This document shows positions 42,662 through 52,742 of a DNA stretch of 64,000 nt, piece by piece. Below the pieces are notes generated by a model that ran no database searches, was not told the DNA's origin, and worked only from the letters and a program-made list of their open reading frames with translations. The stretch is from an uncultured Bacilli bacterium. Its GTDB lineage: Bacteria > Bacillota_I > Bacilli_A > RF39 > UBA660. The position numbers and the translations under genes are program-made. The number at the start of each line of letters is the position of its first letter. Position 1 is the stretch's first letter. Location of the stretch: contig CAKOXU010000001.1 of assembly GCA_934130235.1 (NCBI GenBank), forward strand, positions 1 through 64,000, written 5' to 3'.

Positions 42662-44662
42662 TTCTTTATCTTCACTTTGAGCTTCTTTTATTTTTTTTAT
42701 TAATTGCTCTTTTGTCATTTTTGAAATGTTCTTAATTCCTTCATCTTTAGCTATTTCTTTTAATTCAACTAATGTTAAATCATCCATACTTGCTATTGGA
42801 TAAGATTGATCTATTTCACCATCTTCATCTGGCATACACCCATTTTTTACCAAATAATCTATTTGTTCTTTTGTAATTGTTTCATATTCTAGTAATGTAT
42901 TAGCAATCAAATCTAATAAATCCTTATTATCTTCAATAATCTTTTTAGTTTTAGCGTAGCACTCATCAATTATTTTCTTAATGTTTGTATCAATCTCAAA
43001 AGCTACTTGTGATGAAAAATTACGACTCTTATTATAATCCCTACCTAAAAACACACTTGACTCTTGATGTTCGAATTGAATAGGTCCTAAATCACTCATA
43101 CCATATTCAGTAACCATTGCACGCGCTATTTTAGTAGCCTTTTCAAAGTCATTATGAGCACCTGTTGTTACTTCATTAAACATGAATTCTTCTGCAACCC
43201 TACCGCCTAATAATCCACTAATAGTATCCAATAATTCACCCTTAGTAGATAAGAATGTTTCTTCTTTTGGTAGCATTAAATTATAACCACCAGCCTGACC
43301 ACGAGGTATAATAGTAATTTTTTGAACTTCATTAGCACCTTCTAATTTAATTCCTACTACTGCATGGCCTGCTTCATGGTATGCAACTATTTTCTTTTCT
43401 TTCTCAGTATACTTTTTCGTTACTTTAGCAGGACCCATTAAAACTCTATCATGTGCCTCATCTATTTCTGCCATAGTAATTGCTTTTTTATTTCTTCTAA
43501 CAGTAAGTAATGCAGCTTCATTAAGTAAGTTCTCCAAATCAGCTCCACTAAATCCAACAGTTCTTTTAGCAATATTTTCTAATTTAACACCTTTAGCAAA
43601 GGTTTTACCTTTAGCATGAACTTCAAGTATTTCTTCTCTTCCCTTAACATCAGGCAAATTAACTGTAATTTGTCTATCAAATCTTCCAGGTCTAAGCAAA
43701 GCAGGGTCCAAAACATCGGGCCTATTCGTAGCAGCTATTACAATAATACCTTCATTTGCTCCAAATCCGTCCATCTCGGTTAATAATTGGTTTAAAGTTT
43801 GTTCACGTTCATCGTGTCCGCCACCTAAACCTGTACCTCTTTGTCTACCAACTGCATCTATTTCATCTATAAATATTAAACAAGGTGCGTTTTGTTTTGC
43901 TTGTCTAAACATATCTCTAACACGAGATGCTCCTACACCTACAAACAACTCAACAAAATCAGAACCACTTATAAAATAAAATGGTACATTAGCTTCTCCA
44001 GCAACAGCCTTAGCAAGCAATGTTTTTCCAGTACCTGGAGGACCAACTAATAAAACACCTTTAGGTATTCTAGCACCCATTTTTTTAAATTTAGAAGGTT
44101 CCTTCAAAAAGTCAATAAGTTCCTGTACTTCTTCTTTTTCTTCAGTAAGACCAGCAACTTTATCAAATTTTACTTTATCATTATCACTATTAAGTCTTGC
44201 TCTACTTCTACCAAAATCCATAGATTTATTATTAGCACCTAGTTGTTTTGATATAAAAATATATCCAACACCCACTATTAATATGATAGGCAATACATTT
44301 ACTAAAAATAATAAAAGATAACTACTACCAGGGTCTTTACTTACAGTAATCTTAAAATCTTGTTTATCCTTTTCTTCGTATATTTTTTTAATAACCTCAT
44401 CAGTAAGTGTTGCTGATGCACTAAAAGTTTCTTTTTCAGCATATCCTTTCAACTTACCAGTAAGATTATATAATCCCTTACTACTATTTTGAGTTATATT
44501 TAACTCAGTAATTTTGTCTGATTCTAATGCATCTATAAACTCACTATAAGTTAAATTATTAACTTTAATATTTAATATATTCATAAAATAAAATATACCA
44601 ACTAAAAGTAATATCAACAATGCATATGAAGTCAAACTACGTTTAACTGTCTTTTTATTCAT
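42647..44662 (-). CDS. ftsH: ATP-dependent zinc metalloprotease FtsH with a Rho_N/SAP-like tail
   Basis: 671 residues. Two membrane spans (~10-30 and ~110-135) frame the small periplasmic-side domain; then the AAA+ domain with Walker [16 protein letters not shown], the SRH RPGRFDR, and the Zn protease motif HEAGH. It degrades membrane and regulatory proteins. The C-terminus (~629-661: [15 protein letters not shown] then [12 protein letters not shown]) adds a Rho_N/SAP-like two-helix unit not usual for FtsH. Its ATG overlaps the end of tilS by 8 bases. Confidence 0.96.
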   Translation of the reverse strand: MNKKTVKRSLTSYALLILLLVGIFYFMNILNIKVNNLTYSEFIDALESDKITELNITQNSSKGLYNLTGKLKGYAEKETFSASATLTDEVIKKIYEEKDKQDFKITVSKDPGSSYLLLFLVNVLPIILIVGVGYIFISKQLGANNKSMDFGRSRARLNSDNDKVKFDKVAGLTEEKEEVQELIDFLKEPSKFKKMGARIPKGVLLVGPPGTGKTLLAKAVAGEANVPFYFISGSDFVELFVGVGASRVRDMFRQAKQNAPCLIFIDEIDAVGRQRGTGLGGGHDEREQTLNQLLTEMDGFGANEGIIVIAATNRPDVLDPALLRPGRFDRQITVNLPDVKGREEILEVHAKGKTFAKGVKLENIAKRTVGFSGADLENLLNEAALLTVRRNKKAITMAEIDEAHDRVLMGPAKVTKKYTEKEKKIVAYHEAGHAVVGIKLEGANEVQKITIIPRGQAGGYNLMLPKEETFLSTKGELLDTISGLLGGRVAEEFMFNEVTTGAHNDFEKATKIARAMVTEYGMSDLGPIQFEHQESSVFLGRDYNKSRNFSSQVAFEIDTNIKKIIDECYAKTKKIIEDNKDLLDLIANTLLEYETITKEQIDYLVKNGCMPDEDGEIDQSYPIASMDDLTLVELKEIAKDEGIKNISKMTKEQLIKKIKEAQSEDKEEKEL

Positions 44663-45986
44663 ACTTATCCTCCTTTTTTATGTACTTTAATATTATATCA
44701 TACTTTCCTTTATTTTTTTTATCAAAATTTGATTTTTTTATACCAGGTATCCAAATTATAGTATTGTTATTATCTACAACAATAGGATATAAAGGCCTTT
44801 CCTCAGCTGGGACTTTTGAATCAGTAAAAATATCATTAATTTTTTTGTGTCCACTCATGTTTTTTACCACCATTTTATCATTTTTTCGTCTATTTCTAAC
44901 ATAAAGTGGTAAAGACAATTCTTTTGAATTTAAATAAATTGTATAATTAGTTGTGTCAGTATCTTCCTTTTTATAAATTATTTTACCACTATCTAGTATA
45001 ATATTTTTATCTAAAATATATTCATACTGTGTAGTATTTATATAATCAAAAACTTTTAGTTTATCATATTCAACTTTTAAAATCTTATTTAAAGGTAAAT
45101 TTATCATTGTATTAGTTTTATTTATACTATCAAAAATTAAATCAATATGCTTATTATTTATAGCAATGATATTATCTTTATAAATTTCTTTTAAATACAT
45201 TTCTAATAAAGTAATCTTGATTATATTATCAAGACTATTAAATTTAATTATATCTATTTCATTATTTGAAACTACATCATCATAAATTAGCTTAGTTTGT
45301 TTTATAATATATTCATTTGCTTCTAATAATCGATTACTATATTTAATAAACTTTTTATGGACTTGTGGATTCTCTTCTTTTAATTTAGGTAAAATATAAT
45401 TTCTATATCTATTTCTAGTATAATGATTTGATTTATTTGACATATCTATTACATAATGTATATTAAATTGCTTTAAATATTTTAATATATCAGTCTTTTG
45501 CAAAAATATTAATGGTTTTGCGATTTTATAACCTTTATCCATAGATATACATTCAAATCCTGCATATCCTTTTAAAGTAGATCCACGTGTTAAACGCATT
45601 AAAATAGTCTCCATTAGATCATCTGCATGATGAGCTGTAAACAGAATGTCAGCATTATATTTATTAATTATATTTTTAAAAAAGTCATATCGAATTTCAC
45701 GAGCTTTATCTTCACTAAACTTATTATCCGGATATTTTTCTATTTTCATCATTTCAAAAATTATATTATTATTATCACAGTACTCTTTTACAAATAATGC
45801 CTCACTATCACTCTCTTGTCTCAAATTATGATGTACATGTGCTGCAACTATTTTTATATTTAATTCTTCACGTAATTGTAATAAAAGATACGACAAAAAC
45901 ATAGAATCTGGGCCACCGCTTAATCCTATTACTACCGTTTTATTATCAATATTTAAACTTCTTATAAAGTTAAATACAGTATCCAC
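44655..45986 (-). CDS. tilS: tRNA(Ile)-lysidine synthase
   Basis: 443 residues. PP-loop motif VIGLSGGPDSMFLSYLL, AAHVHHNLR and the FTAHHADDLMET segment mark TilS, which converts C34 of tRNA-Ile(CAU) to lysidine so it reads AUA. It starts at GTG 45986 behind AGGTGA. In Bacillus hprT lies between tilS and ftsH; here the two genes overlap directly. Confidence 0.95.
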   Translation of the reverse strand: MDTVFNFIRSLNIDNKTVVIGLSGGPDSMFLSYLLLQLREELNIKIVAAHVHHNLRQESDSEALFVKEYCDNNNIIFEMMKIEKYPDNKFSEDKAREIRYDFFKNIINKYNADILFTAHHADDLMETILMRLTRGSTLKGYAGFECISMDKGYKIAKPLIFLQKTDILKYLKQFNIHYVIDMSNKSNHYTRNRYRNYILPKLKEENPQVHKKFIKYSNRLLEANEYIIKQTKLIYDDVVSNNEIDIIKFNSLDNIIKITLLEMYLKEIYKDNIIAINNKHIDLIFDSINKTNTMINLPLNKILKVEYDKLKVFDYINTTQYEYILDKNIILDSGKIIYKKEDTDTTNYTIYLNSKELSLPLYVRNRRKNDKMVVKNMSGHKKINDIFTDSKVPAEERPLYPIVVDNNNTIIWIPGIKKSNFDKKNKGKYDIILKYIKKEDKYE

Positions 45987-46041
45987 TTAAATCACCTAGA
46001 CTTATTCTATTATAAATAGTCAAATAAATCAATAATTTTCA

Positions 46042-46071
46042 CAAAAAAAACATATCATTTATGATATGTTT
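46042..46071 (-). terminator. Terminator of the walJ-rlmH operon
   Basis: ACATATCAT (46050-46058) pairs with ATGATATGT (46061-46069), then eight T residues on the minus strand. Confidence 0.85.
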
Positions 46072-46510
46072 CATTGTTAATAATCTTAAATGATCTATAT
46101 ATCTGTTCTAATAACATTACTCTAAACAATTGATGCGGAAAAGTTAATTTTGAAAAAGAAAGTTTATAGTTACAAATATTAACTATACTATCAGCAATCC
46201 CATTAGAACCGCCTATTATAAATGTTATATTTGGATAATTATTAAAAATACCATCTATTTTTTTTGATAACTCAACACTATTAACTTGCTCACCATCAAT
46301 AGATAAGCAAATTATGTAATCTCTTTTATCTATGTATTTTTCTAATTCTTTTGCTTCTTTCTCTTTATTAGTTGCATCATCATACAGATTATAATCGTTT
46401 ACTTCTATTATGCTGAATTTAGTATACTTACTAATTCTTTTACTGTATTCATCTATAGCATCTTTTAAAAACTTTTCTTTTATTTTACCTACACATAATA
46501 CTTTTATCAT
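46055..46510 (-). CDS. rlmH: 23S rRNA (pseudouridine1915-N3)-methyltransferase
   Basis: 151 residues, slightly under the usual 159. SPOUT fold: KVLCVGKIKEKFL at the start, FIIGGSNGI (SAM-binding region) and SFSKLTFPHQLFRVMLLEQIYR. It methylates pseudouridine 1915 in helix 69 of 23S rRNA. The ATG overlaps the walJ stop as ATGA. Confidence 0.96.
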   Translation of the reverse strand: MIKVLCVGKIKEKFLKDAIDEYSKRISKYTKFSIIEVNDYNLYDDATNKEKEAKELEKYIDKRDYIICLSIDGEQVNSVELSKKIDGIFNNYPNITFIIGGSNGIADSIVNICNYKLSFSKLTFPHQLFRVMLLEQIYRSFKIINNETYHK

Positions 46511-47268
46511 ATATTTATTTTCTCCGTTAATTCATTTTGATGCGCTACCAATACTTTATTTAATTTTATATTCTTTTTTGTTAAAGATTTTTTTAATGCA
46601 TTAAGCGCTAATTCATCAGTATTGTTTTGTTCACTCAAGTGAGCAAGAATAACACATTTTGTATTATTCCCTATCAATTTTGTTAAATAATATGCAGAAT
46701 CTACATTTGATAAATGTCCCTTATCACTTAATATTCTGATCTTTGTATGATGTGGATAATTAGAATTATTCATCAATTTTTCAACATCGTGATTACTTTC
46801 AAATACATATACACTTTTATTTTTAATTTTATCAAAATTTTTTTCATTAATATATCCAGTATCAGTAATATATACAACAGAAGAATTGTCTTCTTCTATT
46901 ACATATCCTTTAATATCCGTTACATCGTGCGATAATTTTATAGACTTTATACTAATATCAGATTCATAATCAACTATTTCATTACTACTAACATTCTCTA
47001 TTTCTAAATTTGCTTCTTTTAATATTTTATCTGATATATATACAAGTGGATGATATTTCTTAGAAAAAACTTTTAACCCTTTAACATGATCTATATGAGC
47101 ATGAGTAATTAATATAATATCTATATCACTAGGATTAACATTTATACTTCTTAAAGCTTTTTCAACATATAAAGAAGAAGTACCTATGTCTATTAAAATA
47201 TTGTGTTTTTTTGTTTTAACATAGGTACAATTTCCTTTACTTCCACTTGATAATACACATACTATCAT
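46507..47268 (-). CDS. walJ: Metallo-beta-lactamase-fold exonuclease WalJ (YycJ)
   Basis: 253 residues. The motif ILITHAHIDHVKGL plus LSHDV, ITDTGY and the late HLSEQNN give the di-metal site of the YycJ family, a 5' exonuclease implicated in mismatch repair and division coordination. In Bacillus it closes the walRK operon and precedes rlmH at a short distance. Here a peptidase gene is directly upstream and overlaps as ATGA. No walRK is in the window. Confidence 0.9.
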   Translation of the reverse strand: MIVCVLSSGSKGNCTYVKTKKHNILIDIGTSSLYVEKALRSINVNPSDIDIILITHAHIDHVKGLKVFSKKYHPLVYISDKILKEANLEIENVSSNEIVDYESDISIKSIKLSHDVTDIKGYVIEEDNSSVVYITDTGYINEKNFDKIKNKSVYVFESNHDVEKLMNNSNYPHHTKIRILSDKGHLSNVDSAYYLTKLIGNNTKCVILAHLSEQNNTDELALNALKKSLTKKNIKLNKVLVAHQNELTEKINI

Positions 47269-48962
47269 TGATAAAATTTAAGTGGGTTAGTAGTACAAGC
47301 ATATCTCTTACAAGTTCGTATTTCATAATGTAAATGTGGACCCGTTGCCCAACCGGATGAACCAACATAACCTATTGTTTGGCCTCTTTCAACAGTTGAA
47401 CCAACTGACAATCCCGGTTTAAATCTAGACATATGAGCATACAATGAATAATAACCATTATTATGATCTATCATAATATAATTACCATATGTGTTAGTAT
47501 ACTTTCTTTCCACTATAACACCATTATTTGTAGCATACACTGGAGAACCATAACCAGTTCCGGCTATATCTAATCCTGAATGGAAATTACCCTCTCCAAA
47601 TACTGAAATTCTATATCCATAATATGAAGAGAAAGTATAGCCACTATTTGTTGGCCATCCCCATGATGCTGTACTACCTACGGTAGCAACATACTTAGTT
47701 CCAACACTTATAACTTTAGATTGAGCATTTTTAATAGTCTTTTTATCTACAGGATCTACATAGCTAATTGATCCATTAGAATATTTTACATTTTGAGTTA
47801 CTCTTTCTAATCCCTTTTCTCCTTCTTGTGCTACAACTACACTTCCTTGTGTTAAATTTGGATCATGTTTTTCAACTGTATTAAAGTTAGTTTCCTTATC
47901 TACAACTTCATGTGTCTCGACAATAACACTTATTTTAGGGTCAACTGTAGAAATTACTACCTCAGTACCTGGTACTAACAGATTATTTTCATCTTTATAT
48001 TCAGTATTAAATATTAAAAACTCCTGTGTACTTATTTGATTATCAAAGGCAACTGATTCAATGGAATCACCCTTCTGTACAGTAACTTTCTTTTCTTCAA
48101 ACTTTTCACCGTATAATAAATATGCAGACAAATCATTTGAATCAGTATATATTTTTTCTGTAACAGGAATATTAGATGCTTTATATGTTATTTGTTCATC
48201 TATATAAATATTTTCTATTTTTTTACCAGTTGTATCTATTTCCTTTTGAGTATTATTTTTATAAGAATTATAATCTTTTTCATCTACAAATATAGTTATC
48301 AACTTTTCTATTGCTGAAGAAAACACTTTTGGATCTGTCGTATAAATTATAATATCTTTTTTCCCTTCTTTATTTGCTTTTATATTAAATATATATCCAG
48401 GTATAGTAAATGTATTATTCGATACTAATTTTTTATACATTTCCTCTACACTTATAGTATTATCATCATATGTATATACTTTTTTTATTTTAGTTCCATT
48501 AGGAGTATAAACATGATCTATTGATAAATATATTTCATTTGAATCAACATACTCTTTTATTTTTTCTATATCAGAATCATTTAATTTATATAATTCATAC
48601 TTCAAATAATCATTTAAAGAAGATATATCGTTTTCATTAAGATTATAAGATTTATAATTATTTAAAAGGTCTCTAGCTATTTTTTCATTATCAGAATCAC
48701 TAATCTTGTCTTTCAAATTATTAAAAATATCAATTAAATCAAGTTGAGTTTTATAATTTCTAACATTTGATTTTATATTTTCACCCTGTTTTTGAATATA
48801 ATCATTTAATTCTTTTTCGGATTTAACAGTACCTAATAAATCACCCTCAAGATATACTTCATAATACTCATTAGGTCTAGTATTAACATCTGATTTAAAT
48901 CCTAGCAAAAACACAGCTACTGATACTAGTATAACTAAAAATATAGTTCCTATTTTTTTCAT
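47265..48962 (-). CDS. Secreted M23 metallopeptidase with LysM-like and G5 domains
   Basis: 565 residues. Signal/anchor (1-22), a long coiled region with YabE-like helices (~25-280), a LysM-like unit (VTVQKGDSIESVAFDN), a G5 domain (VETHEVVDKETNFNTVEKHD) and an active M23 domain with HSGLDIAG and HLHYEI. It would cleave peptide cross-links in the wall. Position between dnaB and walJ suggests a constitutive role in growth or division. GGAGGAAAT precedes the ATG. Confidence 0.9.
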   Translation of the reverse strand: MKKIGTIFLVILVSVAVFLLGFKSDVNTRPNEYYEVYLEGDLLGTVKSEKELNDYIQKQGENIKSNVRNYKTQLDLIDIFNNLKDKISDSDNEKIARDLLNNYKSYNLNENDISSLNDYLKYELYKLNDSDIEKIKEYVDSNEIYLSIDHVYTPNGTKIKKVYTYDDNTISVEEMYKKLVSNNTFTIPGYIFNIKANKEGKKDIIIYTTDPKVFSSAIEKLITIFVDEKDYNSYKNNTQKEIDTTGKKIENIYIDEQITYKASNIPVTEKIYTDSNDLSAYLLYGEKFEEKKVTVQKGDSIESVAFDNQISTQEFLIFNTEYKDENNLLVPGTEVVISTVDPKISVIVETHEVVDKETNFNTVEKHDPNLTQGSVVVAQEGEKGLERVTQNVKYSNGSISYVDPVDKKTIKNAQSKVISVGTKYVATVGSTASWGWPTNSGYTFSSYYGYRISVFGEGNFHSGLDIAGTGYGSPVYATNNGVIVERKYTNTYGNYIMIDHNNGYYSLYAHMSRFKPGLSVGSTVERGQTIGYVGSSGWATGPHLHYEIRTCKRYACTTNPLKFYQ

Positions 48963-48970
48963 ATTTCCTC

Positions 48971-50296
48971 CTAATTATCCTTTACCTGTGCGACATTAGC
49001 AAACGTTGATGTATTTCTTTGAAACATTAATGGAATATCCATAAGTGGTCCATTACGATGTTTTCTAATTACAAATTCCATCAAACTATTCTCCTTAGCA
49101 CGTTCTTCATCTGTACAGTGTAAGAACGCTACAATATCAGCATCTTGTTCTATTGCACCTGATTCACGTAAATCACTCAACATTGGTTTCTTATCATCTC
49201 TTTTTTCTATACTACGTGATAATTGAGATAAGGCTATTACAGGAACATCAAGTTCCATTGCCATAGTTTTAAGCGCTCTTGAAATATCAGCTACTTCTTG
49301 TTGTCTATTAGCTCCATTTTTACTACTTCCTTGAATAAGTGTTAAATAATCTATAACAACGATGTCAAGACCGTCTGGACTAGTGGCAAGTTTTCTACAC
49401 TTACTTCTTATTTCGCCAACCGTTTGACCTGCAGTATCGTCTATAAATATTTTTGTATCCGATAGCCTACTAATAGCTTCATTAACTCTCTTCCAATCAG
49501 AGTGTTCCAAATTACCTGTTTTTAACTTAGCTCCATCTATCTGTCCCACGCTAGACAACATACGTGTAGCTAATTGCTCTGCACCCATCTCCATATTAAA
49601 TAGAGCTACTGTTTTTTTGGCATTAATAGCTATATTAGTAACCATATTAAGAGCAACAGCAGTCTTTCCCATACCTGGACGGGCCGCAATTATTATTAAC
49701 TCATGTGGATGAAATCCACTTGTAATTTTATCCAATTCATAAAAACCTGTAGGTATTCCGGTAATATTACCTTTCATAGAAGCCAATTTTTCTAAATCAG
49801 ATTGAGTTTTATATAAAACATCTTGAATACTCTTAAACTCTGTACTTCGTAAACTCTTTGAAACATCAAATATCTTTTTCTCTGCTTCTTCTATTACTTC
49901 ACTTATATTATTTGAAGTATTATAACTATCAGTAATAATACTTGTAGCTTCATCAATAAGTCTTCTTAATATAGATTTATCTTCTACTATTTTAATATAC
50001 TCATCTATATTAGAAGCACTAGGTACACTTTCTATTATTTCAGTTAAATATTCTATATCGCCTACTTGTTTTAACAAATTCAAATTATTTAATTCATCAG
50101 CTACAGTAGTTAAATCAACAATAGATCCTTTTGAATCTACATTTTTTATTGCTTCAAAAATCTTTTGATGATTATCTAAATAAAATTCACTACCATCTAA
50201 CTTTTCTAGACCTTTTTGCAAAGCCTTTTTCGTTAAAAACATTGCACCTAGTACAGATTGCTCTGCATCTATATTGTGTGGTATAACTCTTTCCAT
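48971..50296 (-). CDS. dnaB: Replicative DNA helicase (DnaB; DnaC in Bacillus)
   Basis: 441 residues. N-terminal helical domain (IPHNIDAEQSVLGAMF), linker, and RecA-like ATPase with Walker A AARPGMGKTA, the VVIDYLTLIQG Walker B and ALSQLSRSIEKRDDKKPMLSD region. It unwinds DNA at the fork as a hexamer. Order gdpP-type gene, rplI, dnaB is the Bacillus arrangement. AGGTGTT precedes the ATG, 7 bases after rplI. Confidence 0.97.
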   Translation of the reverse strand: MERVIPHNIDAEQSVLGAMFLTKKALQKGLEKLDGSEFYLDNHQKIFEAIKNVDSKGSIVDLTTVADELNNLNLLKQVGDIEYLTEIIESVPSASNIDEYIKIVEDKSILRRLIDEATSIITDSYNTSNNISEVIEEAEKKIFDVSKSLRSTEFKSIQDVLYKTQSDLEKLASMKGNITGIPTGFYELDKITSGFHPHELIIIAARPGMGKTAVALNMVTNIAINAKKTVALFNMEMGAEQLATRMLSSVGQIDGAKLKTGNLEHSDWKRVNEAISRLSDTKIFIDDTAGQTVGEIRSKCRKLATSPDGLDIVVIDYLTLIQGSSKNGANRQQEVADISRALKTMAMELDVPVIALSQLSRSIEKRDDKKPMLSDLRESGAIEQDADIVAFLHCTDEERAKENSLMEFVIRKHRNGPLMDIPLMFQRNTSTFANVAQVKDN

Positions 50297-50303
50297 ATAA
50301 CAC

Positions 50304-50741
50304 CTACTTTACTAATTTAATTTTAACATTGGCAACTACTTTCTTGTGCAATATAACATCAATATTAGTAATACCTAAATTACATATTGGTGTCTTAATA
50401 TTAATCTGTTTTTTATCTATATTATATCCTTTTTTATTCAATTCCTCTACTATTTGTTTAGCACTTATAGTTCCAAAAACCTTATCCGATTGTCCAACCT
50501 TTACCTTAAATTGTACTATTAAATTTTCTAGCTCTTTTTTTACTTTTTCACATTCTTTAATAGTTTTATTCTCTAATTCTTCTTTTAAATTATTTTCCTT
50601 TTTTAATCTATCTACACTATAGCTAGTAGCAGCAACAGCATCTCCTTTTTTTATTAAAAACTGACCAAATCCATCCTTTACTTCTTTTATATCACCACTT
50701 TTACCAAGTTTTTTTATATCTTTAAGTAATATTATTTTCAT
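50304..50741 (-). CDS. rplI: 50S ribosomal protein L9
   Basis: 145 residues. The N-terminal domain with MKIILLKDIKKLGKSGD and the GFGQFLIKKGDAVAA segment, a long central helix, and the C-terminal domain with VFGTISAKQIVEELNKK. L9 binds 23S rRNA domain V. GGAGGAG precedes the ATG; co-transcribed with the DHH phosphodiesterase and dnaB. Confidence 0.97.
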   Translation of the reverse strand: MKIILLKDIKKLGKSGDIKEVKDGFGQFLIKKGDAVAATSYSVDRLKKENNLKEELENKTIKECEKVKKELENLIVQFKVKVGQSDKVFGTISAKQIVEELNKKGYNIDKKQINIKTPICNLGITNIDVILHKKVVANVKIKLVK

Positions 50742-50750
50742 ATACTCCTC

Positions 50751-51704
50751 CTATAACATATTTTTTATTTCATTTTTTATTTGTTTAATAGTTTTACCTT
50801 TAACTTGAGCTGCAGCGTTAGAAATATGACCACCACCATTAAACTTTTTCATTATAGTTTCAACATTAATATTTCCTAACGATTTGGCACTTATACCTAC
50901 TGTATCTATATCTATTTTGCCGAGCGCAAATGATGCCTCAACCGAATCAAATTTTAATAGCTCTTCCGCAACTGTAGCAAGTTCAAGTGTAGTACAATTT
51001 GGCAAAATACAACATGCTATCCCTTCTTTAAGCATAAAACTATTTCTTATAAAACTTGCTCTTTTAATATAATCTTCTTTAGTCTCTTTTAACAACTCCT
51101 GTTTTAGTATAGAATCTGCTCCCATTTCCATTAAAATACTTGAAGCTAAATATGTATTTTTTGTTGTCTTAAAATCATAACCATTTGTATCAATTTCTAT
51201 TCCACCAAGCAAAATAGAAGCAATTACGTTATCTAAATCTAAACCCAATTCGTTAGCAAAAAGCGCTACAAATTCAGATACACTTGATAAAGTCGAATCT
51301 ATATACATAAATTTTGTGTTTTTAATATAATGTTTACTTTTGATATGATGATCAATAACCATAGTATCAATTTCATCTACTATATCTGAAAATTCTAATC
51401 TATCTTCAATATGTGTATCTAAAACTATAAGTAAAGTATTATTTAAATATTTTTTATAATTAGTTTTATCAACACATTTTATATCTCTTTCCATCATATC
51501 AAATGCATGATTAATGTTGTTATTATACTCATTTAAATGTTGAATGTCTAAAAATAAATATGCATCCTTTTTAAAGCTTTCTATTATTTCACACATTCCC
51601 ATGCAAGATCCTAGTACATCCAAATCAGGATCTTTATGTCCCATCAATATAAAACTATCATACTCATTGATAATATTAACTATTTTTTTATATATTGCTT
51701 TCAT
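50751..51704 (-). CDS. Soluble DHH-DHHA1 phosphodiesterase at the gdpP position
   Basis: 317 residues. DHH domain with GHKDPDLDVLGS, LIVLDTH and VIDHH, then DHHA1 with FNGGGHISNAAA. It lies exactly where Bacillus has gdpP (c-di-AMP phosphodiesterase, about 650 residues: two membrane helices, PAS, GGDEF, DHH, DHHA1), but the membrane, PAS and GGDEF parts are missing; whiA fills the space upstream. It may hydrolyse c-di-AMP or pApA. ATG 51704 behind GGTGAA is preferred to ATG 51716. Confidence 0.88.
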   Translation of the reverse strand: MKAIYKKIVNIINEYDSFILMGHKDPDLDVLGSCMGMCEIIESFKKDAYLFLDIQHLNEYNNNINHAFDMMERDIKCVDKTNYKKYLNNTLLIVLDTHIEDRLEFSDIVDEIDTMVIDHHIKSKHYIKNTKFMYIDSTLSSVSEFVALFANELGLDLDNVIASILLGGIEIDTNGYDFKTTKNTYLASSILMEMGADSILKQELLKETKEDYIKRASFIRNSFMLKEGIACCILPNCTTLELATVAEELLKFDSVEASFALGKIDIDTVGISAKSLGNINVETIMKKFNGGGHISNAAAQVKGKTIKQIKNEIKNML

Positions 51705-51756
51705 TAAATTCACCATATATATTATACTATATTTTTTAATTTAAAAAAAGAAAAAA

Positions 51757-52683
51757 CTACTTTTTTTCATTTTCCTTATTTCTAATTACACTAGCCATTT
51801 TTTTAATTTTATTAAATCTATGATGTATTCCAGATTTTGTAATTTTTGTACCAGTTTCAATACTCATTATTTGACTTAACTCTAACAAAGATGCATCCTT
51901 GTACTTTAATCTATACTTTGCTGCAAGTTTTATCTTTTCATCAAGTAAGTCAAGTCCTCCAACACTTTCTATAAGTTCTATATCCTTTACCTGATTATTA
52001 GAAGTTTCAATAATTTTATCTACGTTTGCTTGCTCACAATTATTTAATCTATTAGTCATATTCTTATGATCCCTATATATTCTAATATCTTCAAAATATA
52101 AAAGAGCACTTATAGCATTTATCATACGTAAAAAATCTCCTATTTTTTCCGCCTCTTTTACATAAATCATATAACAATTTTCTCTTTTAATAACTTTACT
52201 ATTTAAATCATAAATATTAATTTTTTCTTTTATAAATTGTGCATACTTATAATTATCTACAGAAAATTCCAAATGATATCTACTTTTTTTAGGGTCATTT
52301 ATACTACCACAACTTAAAAAGACACCTCTTAGATATATACGAGTTAAATTATCATCACTCACAATATATTCACTGGGAATATTTTTATTTAAACATAAAT
52401 CTTCTTTTATTATTTCAACTTTTTTATTTATTTCCAATATATAAATATATTTTTTACTATAATTATATCCACGTCTAACTGTTATTTTACAAGTTACATT
52501 ATAAAGTTCTTTTATTAAATTAAATACGTATCGCGCAACACTAGAATTTTCTGTTTGTACTTTAATAGTTTGATCTTCTATAACTCCATCATTTCTAAGA
52601 ATAGCAGACAATATGGATACACACTCTAATTTATCTAGACTTAATTTACTTAATTCATCTTTAACCTCTCTTGTAAATGACAT
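51757..52683 (-). CDS. whiA: WhiA-family DNA-binding protein
   Basis: 308 residues. N-terminal degenerate LAGLIDADG domain (SFTREVKDELSKL; LRGVFLSCGSINDP; YHLEFSV) and C-terminal helix-turn-helix with LLELSQIMSIETGTKITKSGIHHRFNKI. WhiA affects division and chromosome segregation in Bacilli and is a sporulation activator in Streptomyces. ATG 52683 follows GGGTGATTTT. It is not next to yvcK-yvcJ here, unlike Bacillus. Confidence 0.94.
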   Translation of the reverse strand: MSFTREVKDELSKLSLDKLECVSILSAILRNDGVIEDQTIKVQTENSSVARYVFNLIKELYNVTCKITVRRGYNYSKKYIYILEINKKVEIIKEDLCLNKNIPSEYIVSDDNLTRIYLRGVFLSCGSINDPKKSRYHLEFSVDNYKYAQFIKEKINIYDLNSKVIKRENCYMIYVKEAEKIGDFLRMINAISALLYFEDIRIYRDHKNMTNRLNNCEQANVDKIIETSNNQVKDIELIESVGGLDLLDEKIKLAAKYRLKYKDASLLELSQIMSIETGTKITKSGIHHRFNKIKKMASVIRNKENEKK

Positions 52684-52714
52684 AAAATCACCCAACAAAA
52701 TTATACATTAAATT

Positions 52715-52742
52715 TTAAAAAAAAGAAAGCATATTACTTTCT
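52715..52742 (-). terminator. Terminator of ksgA
   Basis: AGAAAG and CTTTCT pair across a 7-base loop, followed on the minus strand by a T tract; the ksgA stop is in the stem. Confidence 0.65.

Noticed and set aside
51716..52698. Hidden N-terminal half of GdpP upstream of the DHH gene
   Set aside because: The space is occupied by whiA after a short spacer; no membrane or GGDEF remnant was found in any frame.
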